Under the pieces are notes generated by a model. That model did no database searches. It was given only the letters and a program-made list of their open reading frames with translations, and was not told the origin of the DNA. Shown here piece after piece: positions 26,878-35,600 of a stretch of 64,000 bases of DNA (positions are counted from its first letter, which is position 1; each line of letters begins with the position of its first letter). The stretch is from Treponema sp. (GTDB lineage Bacteria > Spirochaetota > Spirochaetia > Treponematales > Treponemataceae), in the NCBI GenBank assembly GCA_016290335.1, contig JAEETM010000003.1, positions 21,945 through 85,944 on the forward strand, given 5' to 3'. The position numbers were made by a program, and so were the translations under genes.

Positions 26878-28119
26878 TTATTTTACCAGGGCGAGTAATT
26901 CTTCAACCTTATCAGTTTTTTCCCAGGAGAAGCCTTGTCCTTCGCGGCCAAAGTGACCATAGCTTGCGGTTGGTGCATAAATCGGGCGCTTCAAATCAAG
27001 AGTTTTAATAATTCCAGCTGGTGTACAGTCAAAGATTTTTTCAACAGCGGTTTCAATTTTTGCGCGGCTGACTTTTTCTGTACCAAAGGTTTCTACCATA
27101 ATGGAAACAGGCTCCGGAACACCAATTGCATAAGCAAGCTCAACTTCGGCTCTGTCTGCCAGTCCTGCTGCAACAATATTTTTTGCAATGTAACGTGCCA
27201 TATAAGCTGCGGAACGGTCAACCTTGCTCGGATCTTTTCCACTGAAAGCACCGCCACCATGACGACCCATTCCACCGTATGTATCTACAATAATTTTTCG
27301 TCCTGTAAGACCAGAATCTCCATCCGGACCACCGGTTACAAAGCGGCCTGTAGGGTTTACAAAGAACTTTGTGTTTTCGTCCAAAAGTCCTGTAGGTTCA
27401 AGAACCGGTTTTATAATTTCTTTGATTATTACCTGGCGCAAAAGCTCGTGGTCTTCTTTATCATCCTTACTGAAATGATTTGGATTGTGCTGATGAGAAA
27501 GAACAACTGCATCAATTCGTAAAGGCTTGTGATTTTCATCATATTCAACAGTTACCTGAGATTTTGCATCAGGACGGAGCCAGCTTAAAGTTCCATTGTG
27601 GCGCAGTTCGTGAGCCTTTAACAAAAGCTGATGTGCATAATAAACAGGAGCTGGCATAAAGGCTGGAGTTTCGTTACAGGCAAAGCCGAACATCATTCCC
27701 TGGTCACCGGCACCCTGCTGTCCTTCGTATTCATCAAGACCTTTTCCTACAACTCCCTGATTTATATCATTTGACTGAGCATGGAGTCTGTTCATAAACT
27801 TACAGGTTGCTCCATCAAGTCCAACTTCTTCTGCATTGTAGCCAATTTTGAGTGCAACGTTTCGTACAATATTTTCAGCCTCTGCCGCAATTATTTTTGG
27901 CAGTTCAGGGTTAGGATCCTGAAAACCAATTTCTCCGCCTACAAGCAGAAAGTTTGTTGTAGCAAAGCTTTCACAGGCAACGTGAGCATTAGGATCAAGC
28001 TCAAGGCAGCGGTCAAGAATAGCATCCGAAATCTGGTCACAAAGCTTATCCGGGTGACCTTCGCTTACTGATTCAGAAGTAAATAAATAGTGATTGTTGT
28101 TTTTACAGATAGTGTTCAT
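26878..28119 (-). CDS. metK: S-adenosylmethionine synthetase
   Basis: 413 residues, full length. ATP-binding [16 protein letters not shown] near the N-terminus, the [17 protein letters not shown] motif and the glycine-rich phosphate loop [19 protein letters not shown] are all intact. Forms SAM from methionine and ATP. Preceded by a strong AAAAAGGAGG site and a leader with hairpins. It heads a probable unit with nth. A MetH-activation-like gene lies 3.5 kb away but in another unit. Confidence 0.97.
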   Translation of the reverse strand: MNTICKNNNHYLFTSESVSEGHPDKLCDQISDAILDRCLELDPNAHVACESFATTNFLLVGGEIGFQDPNPELPKIIAAEAENIVRNVALKIGYNAEEVGLDGATCKFMNRLHAQSNDINQGVVGKGLDEYEGQQGAGDQGMMFGFACNETPAFMPAPVYYAHQLLLKAHELRHNGTLSWLRPDAKSQVTVEYDENHKPLRIDAVVLSHQHNPNHFSKDDKEDHELLRQVIIKEIIKPVLEPTGLLDENTKFFVNPTGRFVTGGPDGDSGLTGRKIIVDTYGGMGRHGGGAFSGKDPSKVDRSAAYMARYIAKNIVAAGLADRAEVELAYAIGVPEPVSIMVETFGTEKVSRAKIETAVEKIFDCTPAGIIKTLDLKRPIYAPTASYGHFGREGQGFSWEKTDKVEELLALVK

Positions 28120-28226
28120 TAAAGAACCTCCTTTTTAGCAAGATTTGTCTGCATCTACACGCAGACCTCCGTTCTGCAATTTGGATAAATCGACGGAATG
28201 GTAAAGGCACATAGCCTGTTAGTATA
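28120..28226 (-). promoter_or_regulatory. metK promoter and structured mRNA leader
   Basis: TATACT (minus strand, 28221-28226) is a candidate -10. The predicted leader of about 95 bases contains hairpins GTCTGC/GCAGAC (28147-28166) and TCCGT/ACGGA (28168-28197), followed by AAAAAGGAGG. I could not match it to the SAM-I, SAM-II, SAM-III or SAM-IV riboswitch cores, but metK is a common riboswitch target. The rest of the gap up to 28368 has an inverted repeat AAAGCTTCAA/TTGAAGCTTT (28249-28318) around an A/T palindrome. Confidence 0.4.
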
Positions 28227-28368
28227 ATTAATATAATATAAAAGAGATAAAGCTTCAACTGGAAAAAAAAGTATTGAATTAATATAATTAATTATATATT
28301 CTATGTTATTGAAGCTTTAAAACTTATGTTTTAAACGAGTAATCCTATATTTATGCAGGAGTTGGTTT

Positions 28369-28686
28369 ATGGGATTAAAAAAATCATTCTCAAAAGATAA
28401 AAAAAAGTGTACAGTAACATTTACAGTATCGGCTGAGGCAGCTCAAGGTGCAAGCACTATCAACATTGTTGGTGATTTCAACAGCTGGAGCAGTACAGAC
28501 ACTCCGATGAAAAAAGCAAAGGATGGTTCTTTTTCTGCTAAAATAGAATTAGATGCAGATAAAGAGTATCAGTTCAGATATTTGCTTGATAATTCCAGAT
28601 GGGAAAACGACTGGAATGCAGACAAATACATTCCAGCGCCTTATTCAAACGCAGATAATTCTGTGGTTGTTACTTCAAAAATCTAA
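28369..28686 (+). CDS. Glycogen-binding (CBM48/AMPK-beta-like) domain protein
   Basis: 105 residues, a single early-set beta-sandwich. 'INIVGDFNSWSSTDTPM' and 'YQFRYLLDNSRWENDWNADKY' match the carbohydrate-binding module found at the start of glycogen-branching enzymes and in AMPK-beta. There is no catalytic domain and no signal peptide, so it is a free-standing cytoplasmic binding module. Preceded by AGGAG and followed by a strong terminator, hence monocistronic. A regulator or scaffold for internal glycogen is a reasonable guess. Confidence 0.88.
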   Translation: MGLKKSFSKDKKKCTVTFTVSAEAAQGASTINIVGDFNSWSSTDTPMKKAKDGSFSAKIELDADKEYQFRYLLDNSRWENDWNADKYIPAPYSNADNSVVVTSKI

Positions 28687-28691
28687 ATGAA

Positions 28692-28717
28692 AGCTGCCGC
28701 TCAGGCAGCTTTTTTTT
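28692..28717 (+). terminator. Rho-independent terminator
   Basis: AGCTGCC-GCTCA-GGCAGCT followed by a T run. Confidence 0.92.
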
Positions 28718-28757
28718 CTGTCAATCTTATCAATTCCAGCTAATAGCCCTATATAAT

Positions 28758-28786
28758 TTGCCAGGAAGCGTGAAATATCTTATAAT
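28758..28786 (+). promoter_or_regulatory. Strong vegetative promoter, leaderless spacing
   Basis: TTGCCA, 17 bases, TATAAT, then six bases to the ATG at 28793. Near-consensus in both boxes. The start site would coincide with the initiation codon; no Shine-Dalgarno is present. Confidence 0.65.
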
Positions 28787-28792
28787 AATAGA

Positions 28793-29959
28793 ATGATTTT
28801 AAACAATAGAACCTTTTTTAATGCTAAGAAAGGAATTATAGGATTGTTTGTTGGTTTGATGGTTCTGGCATCTGCTTTTTCAGAATCAGGCGATTCATCA
28901 ACAGAAATGTCACGTGCAGAAGCACAGGTAGCGCGTGAAAAGTTTGTGGCACAAGTCAACAAGCAGATAGATAAACCTTTTGAAAACGGTGCAGCAGGTC
29001 CCGGAAGCTTTGACAGCGCAGGTCTTATTTGTTACGGAGCAGCGGCTGTAGGAAAAACTCTTCCAAAAAATGTAAAGGCAATTTATAACGATGCAAAAAT
29101 CATCCCAAATAATAGAAAAGAAATGGGAGATATTGTTTTTTTTAAATCAAAAAGTGGTTCAATTTCTATTGCGGGAGTATTCCTTGGCGGAGATTCGTTT
29201 ATTGCGGCAATCAGCAGTGCTGATGGTGGCGAAGATTGTGTTTCGGTTTTTTCTTTAGCTGATGATGAATGGCGCAGTAAGTATATGGCTGTTGGTCAGT
29301 TTCTTCCTTCGGGTAGTGAACAGCCTGTAATAGAGGATGATGAAGAAAAGGTTGAATCAAAGACAGAAACTAAATCAAAGAATACAAAAACAAAGGCTGA
29401 ATCAAAAGCAAAAGATAAAGAAAATACAAAACCTGCTAAAAAATCTGGTGGATTTTCGAGCGATGATTTGGTTTTTGATTTTACTGCTTATTTTGACTGG
29501 TCGTTACTTTCTCCAAGACAGTTTGTTTTCCGCTTCAGAGGTGTTGATGCACTGCTTGGTGTAAATTATGCCGGCTGGACGCTGGAACCGGGGCTTGGGG
29601 TTGCTTTCAGGTATAATCACGGGCTTGATACACTGCAGATTCCGGTAACGGTTTCGATTAAGCTGAACGACTATATTAAAGTTTATGCGGGTCCGGTATT
29701 TACGCTAAACGATGTTATACTCATCGATACGGATAAAAAGATTAAAGGTTCTATTTTCCCGGGTGTAGCAGGTATTTCGTTTATCACGCCTCCATTTACG
29801 CTTGGAGCTTTTGAAATTAAAGGTGTTCAGGATGTAAGCTACACAATTTATAACAATCTGGATGGTGCAAGCCTTTCATTTATGGAATCGCTGGCTGCCG
29901 GATTTGTAATGTATACCGGAATAAGGGTGAGTTTTCCGCTTTCGGTATTCGGGATTTGA
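28793..29959 (+). CDS. Exported protein with catalytically dead NlpC/P60-like domain and beta-barrel-like tail
   Basis: 388 residues. A signal-anchor or signal peptide (about residues 13-30) is followed by a region with the order of an NlpC/P60 cell-wall peptidase. However, the DCSG motif reads DSAG (Ser75 in place of the catalytic Cys), the His of the HVGIYLG strand is Ile126 in IAGVFLGG, and the third polar residue of FIHA is Ala138. A Lys/Thr/Glu-rich linker (about 185-220) connects to a C-terminal half of amphipathic strands ending in a transmembrane-barrel-like pattern. It probably binds rather than cuts peptidoglycan and may link the wall to the outer membrane; that is inference. Confidence 0.75.
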   Translation: MILNNRTFFNAKKGIIGLFVGLMVLASAFSESGDSSTEMSRAEAQVAREKFVAQVNKQIDKPFENGAAGPGSFDSAGLICYGAAAVGKTLPKNVKAIYNDAKIIPNNRKEMGDIVFFKSKSGSISIAGVFLGGDSFIAAISSADGGEDCVSVFSLADDEWRSKYMAVGQFLPSGSEQPVIEDDEEKVESKTETKSKNTKTKAESKAKDKENTKPAKKSGGFSSDDLVFDFTAYFDWSLLSPRQFVFRFRGVDALLGVNYAGWTLEPGLGVAFRYNHGLDTLQIPVTVSIKLNDYIKVYAGPVFTLNDVILIDTDKKIKGSIFPGVAGISFITPPFTLGAFEIKGVQDVSYTIYNNLDGASLSFMESLAAGFVMYTGIRVSFPLSVFGI

Positions 29960-29961
29960 TT

Positions 29962-30021
29962 TGTCATTATCGGACTCCCGATAATCCTAAAAAGATTGCC
30001 GTATCAAGTACGGCAATGACA
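29962..30021. repeat. Paired REP-like palindromes (BIME-like)
   Basis: Two adjacent palindromes, ATTATCGGA..CCGATAAT-like and GATTGCCGTA-TCAAG-TACGGCAAT, flanked by outer TGTCATT/AATGACA arms, between two genes. The type is common between spirochaete genes. Confidence 0.7.
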
Positions 30022-30034
30022 TTTTGGAGTAGTT

Positions 30035-30673
30035 ATGAAAAAAAGATTTTTTTCTGTTATTTTCGTATTGGTATCATTTTTTTGCATGATTTTTTCGGGC
30101 TGTACTTCGGAAATTGGTATTTCATTGAATAAAGACGGTTCTGTTGACGTGCGTTTTGAAGGTTCTTCCGGGGTTGCTTTTGCTACACTTATACGTTCTG
30201 CGGCCGGTGTGGAAGAAGGTGATGTTGTTTTTGATACACGCGAAATTACGGCAGAGCTTACAAAAAATAATTTTTCTTCTGTAAATGTAGTTTCAAAAAA
30301 AGGAACAGATTTATCTATTAATATGAAGGATTTGCAGAAAAAATCTCCTTTATTTACATCGGGGGTTGCTTCTGTAAAGGATGGAAAGCTTTTTGCAACA
30401 CTTTCTGCCGACCGCCTGCTTAATTTTTATAAAGCTTCTGATGAAGAAGTTGTTTCGTTCCTGGATATGCTTCTTGCACCGGTTTTTAACGATGAAGTAC
30501 TGAGCGTAGAAGAATATCTTGATACAATCGCCTCTTTTTATGGAAATGAAGCCGCCGATGAAATAAATGCAAGCGATTTTAAAATCACCCTTACAAATGC
30601 AGATGGTACTTCCAGGGTGTTTACAATTCCTATAGCTAAGCTTCTTACCATAAATGAAGTAATAGAGATGTAA
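30035..30673 (+). CDS. Small lipoprotein, function unknown
   Basis: 212 residues. The signal peptide ends in IFSGC (Cys about residue 23), so lipid-anchored. The mature part is mixed alpha/beta with 'ISLNKDGSVDVRFEGSSGVA' at its start; no known catalytic motif. GGAG precedes the ATG. Separated from its upstream neighbour by the paired palindromes. Not recognised as a named family. Confidence 0.72.
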   Translation: MKKRFFSVIFVLVSFFCMIFSGCTSEIGISLNKDGSVDVRFEGSSGVAFATLIRSAAGVEEGDVVFDTREITAELTKNNFSSVNVVSKKGTDLSINMKDLQKKSPLFTSGVASVKDGKLFATLSADRLLNFYKASDEEVVSFLDMLLAPVFNDEVLSVEEYLDTIASFYGNEAADEINASDFKITLTNADGTSRVFTIPIAKLLTINEVIEM

Positions 30674-30743
30674 GAGCCGGCGCTTTAGCACTTTTTTTCA
30701 ATTCATAGCGATTTTTATACAATGATTTATCCTACATTTCCCC

Positions 30744-30749
30744 TATACT
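30744..30749 (+). promoter_or_regulatory. Candidate -10 box for the GH9 gene (leaderless spacing)
   Basis: TATACT, then seven bases to the ATG at 30757. No Shine-Dalgarno; the -35 region is weak. Confidence 0.35.
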
Positions 30750-30756
30750 CTGCAAT

Positions 30757-32382
30757 ATGAGTACATTGAATGATATTTTTGTAAATCAGATTGGTTATTG
30801 TTTGAAAGGCACTAAGTTTGCGTATGTCAGGGGCGCACAGAAGGGAGATGAGTTTTCTCTGGTTAATGAAAAAGGTAAAGCTGTTTTTTCAGGGAAGCTT
30901 AAGGCGCCGGTAAAAGACCGCGTTGCCGATGAAGATATTTGTACCGCTGATTTTTCTGCGTTCTGTGTACAGGGTACCTACAGCATAAAGGCTGGAAAAA
31001 ATCAGAGTGTGGCTTTTACAATTGGCGACGGGCTTTATGGGGACCTTTATTATTCAATTCTCAGATATTTTACTTTATCGCGCTGTGGAGAAGACATTCA
31101 GTTTGAAGATGAAAACATTGCGATGTTTAATCATTCTGCCTGCCATACCGGGGTTGCAAAAATATATGGCACTAAAAAGACAAAAAAGGTGCTTGGTGGC
31201 TGGCATGATGCAGGTGATTACGGACGTTATATAGTTGCCGCTTCTAAAACTGTTATGGATTTGCTGCTTGCTTACGAGTCTATAAAGGATGATGAAAAAG
31301 CCTGCAGCCGGTTTGACATTCTTGCAGAATGCCGCTTTGAGCTTGAATGGATGCTTCAGATGCAGCGTGAAGATGGAGCAGTTTACCATAAGATTTCGTG
31401 CTACCACTTCTGTCCGTTTATTTTACCGCAGGATGAGCACGATGAACTTGTTCTTGCACCTGTTTCTACCTCTGCAACTGCCGATTTTGCAGGCTGTCTG
31501 GCGTTTGCATCAACATTTTATAAGGAAAGTTCACCTGCATTTGCCGAATCTTTACTTGAAGCAGCTAAAAAAGCACAGAAATACCTTGATGCCCACGAAG
31601 ATGAGCTTTATAAAAATCCTCCGGAGATTACAACTGGCGGTTATGGTGACTGGAGCGTAAAGGACGAGCGTTATTTTGCTTTGTGTTCGCTTTTTGCAGT
31701 TACCGGTGATGAAGCTTATCTGGAAAAAGCCATGCAGATTAGGAAAGAAGCAAAGGCAATTCCGTTTAATGAGGCAGAACCCTGGAAAAGACCTTGGGGC
31801 GAAAGCTTTGGCTGGGGTAGTGTAGCCGGTTATGGTACCGAAATTATTTTGAAGAATAAACAGCTTATTTCTGCAAAATCAGCTAATATAATAGAAGATT
31901 TAGAACAGTCTATAAAAGAAACTGCAGATAAAGTGCTTGAACGTGTTGAAAATGCATCGTTTGGAACCTCTCTGGAAAAGGTTTTCTGGGGAAGTAACGG
32001 TGGAGTCTGCGATAATGCACATCTTTTGCTGCTTGCTTACGATTTATTCGGTAACAAAAGGTACTACGAAGCAGCAAAAAAACAGCTTGATTACCTTATG
32101 GGGTGTAATCCGATGAATGTGTGTTATGTTACAGGCTATGGAACAAATACAGTTCATAATCCGCATCACAGGCCTTCCGGGGCAAGTGGCGCCACAATGC
32201 CGGGAATGCTTTCGGGAGGACCTTCGGAGTGGCTTGCAGATGAAGTGGCAAAGACACACTTGCAGGGAAAGCCGCCGTTACAGTGTTTTATTGATATTCA
32301 GGGAAGTTACAGCACAAATGAAGTTGCAATTTACTGGAATTCTCCGCTTGTTTACCTTGTTGCAAGAACTGCATTATGTTGA
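30757..32382 (+). CDS. Glycoside hydrolase family 9 enzyme without signal peptide
   Basis: 541 residues: an N-terminal Ig-like CelD_N domain (about 1-90) followed by the (alpha/alpha)6 GH9 domain. The catalytic pair Asp151/Asp154 is in GGWHDAGDYG; 'GTNTVHNPHHRPSG' carries the substrate-binding HHR; Glu522 in STNEVAIYWNSPL is the proton donor. GH9 enzymes are endo-cellulases or exo-acting glucosidases on cello-oligosaccharides. The N-terminus is hydrophilic with no signal peptide, which points to a cytoplasmic enzyme acting on imported cellodextrins rather than to a secreted cellulase. Stands alone between lipoprotein genes. Confidence 0.9.
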   Translation: MSTLNDIFVNQIGYCLKGTKFAYVRGAQKGDEFSLVNEKGKAVFSGKLKAPVKDRVADEDICTADFSAFCVQGTYSIKAGKNQSVAFTIGDGLYGDLYYSILRYFTLSRCGEDIQFEDENIAMFNHSACHTGVAKIYGTKKTKKVLGGWHDAGDYGRYIVAASKTVMDLLLAYESIKDDEKACSRFDILAECRFELEWMLQMQREDGAVYHKISCYHFCPFILPQDEHDELVLAPVSTSATADFAGCLAFASTFYKESSPAFAESLLEAAKKAQKYLDAHEDELYKNPPEITTGGYGDWSVKDERYFALCSLFAVTGDEAYLEKAMQIRKEAKAIPFNEAEPWKRPWGESFGWGSVAGYGTEIILKNKQLISAKSANIIEDLEQSIKETADKVLERVENASFGTSLEKVFWGSNGGVCDNAHLLLLAYDLFGNKRYYEAAKKQLDYLMGCNPMNVCYVTGYGTNTVHNPHHRPSGASGATMPGMLSGGPSEWLADEVAKTHLQGKPPLQCFIDIQGSYSTNEVAIYWNSPLVYLVARTALC

Positions 32383-32547
32383 TATAGTATATTTAACATA
32401 AAACAGTCCATTTTATTAAAAAAAACCACGAAAAGACTCATTATTCTCTTTAAAAAGTACGATTTATTTTGTTTTTATTAATTTTATGGTGTACAATAGA
32501 TAGAAGTGGTGGGAACTAAAGAAAAAAAATAGCAATTAAAAAAATAG

Positions 32548-32575
32548 TCAACTTATACAAAAATTCTACCGATAA
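32548..32575 (+). promoter_or_regulatory. Sigma-28-like promoter candidate
   Basis: TCAACTTA, 12 bases, ACCGATAA; the -10 differs from GCCGATAA at one base. It lies about 60 bases before the start of the 2027-residue protein. The rest of the 251-base gap is A/T-rich with no gene. Confidence 0.35.
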
Positions 32576-32633
32576 TGTTATAGAGAAAGTGTTTTTTTGA
32601 GAGAATTACTTTGATTAAAGGAGTACCAGGAGA

Positions 32634-35600
32634 ATGAGTATGAAGAGATTAGGATTATCTTTAGTTTTGTCACTCTTTACATTCACTGCATTGTTTGCCC
32701 ATGGAAAGGGCGATATAGAAGAACTTGAAGTTGAAAATCTAAACAGTTGGCAAGAATCTTTTGATTTGCTGGGTAAAACCACAAATAAGGCAGCAAAATA
32801 TAATATTATGATTACCGCCACAGATATTGGTGGAAATCAGAGGATAGAGGGACCATATAATATCTATATTGACCCTAACTCTGACTTACCTGTCTGCGGT
32901 ATTACAAACCCGTATCCAAACATGAGGGTTGTAAGTAACTTGAATATCGTTGGTACTTGTGTTGATGATGATTCTGTATCTTACGTTGAACTTATTTTTG
33001 ATGGTGATGATGACCACCCTATCCGCGCAGAAGGCCGGGAGTTCTGGTCTTACTACCTTGATACAGTAAACCTCCCAGAAGGTCCACATACAATTCAGGT
33101 TACCGGTTACGATGTAAACGGTTTGGCAAGTAAACCTATAACTCTTACCTGGCAGCTCGACCGAACACAACCTATAACTTCAATCGAAGAAAAAACAATG
33201 GGTATGCTTGTTTCCGGTAATGTAAGCTTTAAGGGAACAGTTTTTGATGGAAACGGTATTAATGAACTTTTCTACTCAGTAGACAACGGCGAAACCTTTA
33301 TTCCTGTAAAGCTTGGAAGATCAAAGGAAGATTCATCCTGTACATTTAATATTTCAATCGATACAAGAAAGTTCCAGGACGGACCTGCAGTAATCTGGTT
33401 TAAGGCTATAGATAATGCCGGTTCGGTTGGTGCTTATTCCTTCCTCTACTTTATAGACAATACAAAACCTGACGTTCAGATTGTAAGCCCTGTAGAAAAA
33501 GAGGAGATGAACGGAAGATTCACCGTTACCGGTTTTGCTAAAGACAAAATTGGTATTACAGAACTTTCCTGGGCCTTTGGTGAAGAAACAGGTGATTTTG
33601 AATTAATTCCTGGTAACCCATACTGGTCAATTAATCTTGATACAACTGGTTCTGAAAAAGAAAAAGCCCGAAAGTTTACAGTCCGTGCAACAGATATGGC
33701 TGGAAACGTTATTGAAAAATCTCTGAATATTGCCCTTAATCAGGAAAAAGACAAGCCTATTGTTATAATTGACGAGCCTGTAGCATCTCAAGTTTATACA
33801 GGTGATGATGCGCCTGTATTTGTAAGAGGTTTGGCTCTTGATGATGATGGTGTTGATTCGGTAGTTATCCAGCTTGATGACAGAGAGCCGATAACTCAGT
33901 CTACAAAGGGTGTATTCTATCAGGAATTGTGTAAAGCTTCTGATTTGGATGCAGGAAATCACAAAATTACCTTCTATGCAGCAGATGTAAACGGTATACT
34001 TGGAAATCCAACTTCAATCACAATTGTTTCTAAGGGTGTTCCAGCTACATTCGAAAATCCATCCATACAGAAAGGCAAGGAAAGTGAACCATTTGAAAAC
34101 GGTATGGAAATCCATCCGGAAGCAGGTGTTTCTTTTGTAGTTTCTGCAGTTTCTCAGATAGGAATTAAACACATTCATACAAAGGTTCTCTACGGAAAGA
34201 ACGGTGTTACAGAAAACGACCTGGATTTGAAGAATGTTACCAACTATAACATTACCTTCCCAATTACGGTAGAAGCTCCTAAGGGCTTTGGTGTAGTAAG
34301 CTTTGTTGTAGAAGCTACTGACCTTCTTGACCGTGTTTCAACAGAAACTTATCACGCCTACATCACAAATACAACAGTAGTAAAAACAGCTACACCAGAA
34401 ATTGTATTTGACGACAGTACTGTTGGCGAAGACGGTTCAATCATAAATAATCCTGAATGGCCGGTAACCGGTTATTTAATTGGTGCAAATATTAAAGAAA
34501 TTGCACTTATTCCAGAAACAGAGTTTGCAAAAGTTGAACATAAAGGCAACCTCATCAGACTTATTCCGGGAAATGCAATTGGAAGTTCAGAACCGGTTAA
34601 GGTTGTAGTAACTACAGATAAAGAAAAAGATATAGAATCAAAGCCATTGATTTTCAGATACGACAATGTATTCCCAACTCTTACTATCGATAACTATTCA
34701 GATAGTCAGGCTTTGGACGGAAATCCTGGTTTTGTAACAATAAGTGGTAAAGTAGTTTGCTCAACAGGTGTTGGCGGCGTAAGCTACAGAGTTCTTGGTG
34801 CACAGGCAGAAATGAAAGATGGCCTCATTGGAGCCGTTAAAAATATTCCTAACCCAGAAACCTTTAAGCCGGTAGCAGTTACAGAAGACGGAACCTTCAG
34901 ATTCAATGTTGATACAGTTTCTTTTGGTGCCGGAATGTCTGTTGTTGAAGTTGTTGCCTATAGTGCAGGTGGAAACGAAGTTTCTAAAGGTGTTGCAGTT
35001 TCTACAGTTCCTCCATTATCAGAAGACCTTGGAAAAGCTGCAAAAGCTCCTGTAATTGCCTGGCTTGATGGATATGATGTTTATGCTGTGGGCATTTACC
35101 AGGGCGAAATGGACAGAAACTTTGAAGCATTCTCCAGAAATGATATGCAGGAAGGAACAAATCCTGTTACAGCAACCGTTACTCCACTTGATGGTGGAAA
35201 AGAAGTTACCGGAAAATACAATGCTGTAAAGAATCCTACTCTTACTGCTAATTTTGCATTGGTAGATGGTCAGACATATTACAGCGGTATGCCGGTTGTT
35301 CTTCCGTATGGAGTTTCTAAAACACCAATTACAGCTACAGTTTATATTGATACAGGTGCAGTTGTAAGTGCTGTTAATTACGAAATTACCGGTGACGAAG
35401 TTCCTGGTGGTGATGATGTACAGAGAGGATCTGTAAAGCTTACAAAACCAGAGCCAGGTGATACACGCTGGATTGCAGAAATCCCATTGAATAATCTTCC
35501 TTCACGAGTAAATCATATTGCAGTAACTGTAAAGGCTGGAACACTTGAACAGACAATTCGTGGTTCAGTAACAGTTGTTCGTTCAGTTGAAAGCTATATG

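Noticed and set aside
26849..26878. Longer N-terminus of Nth
   Set aside because: The ten extra codons lie in a REP-like palindrome and have no family counterpart.
28369..28686. Branching enzyme fragment
   Set aside because: The 105-residue protein is a complete domain with its own SD site and terminator and no broken catalytic part follows.
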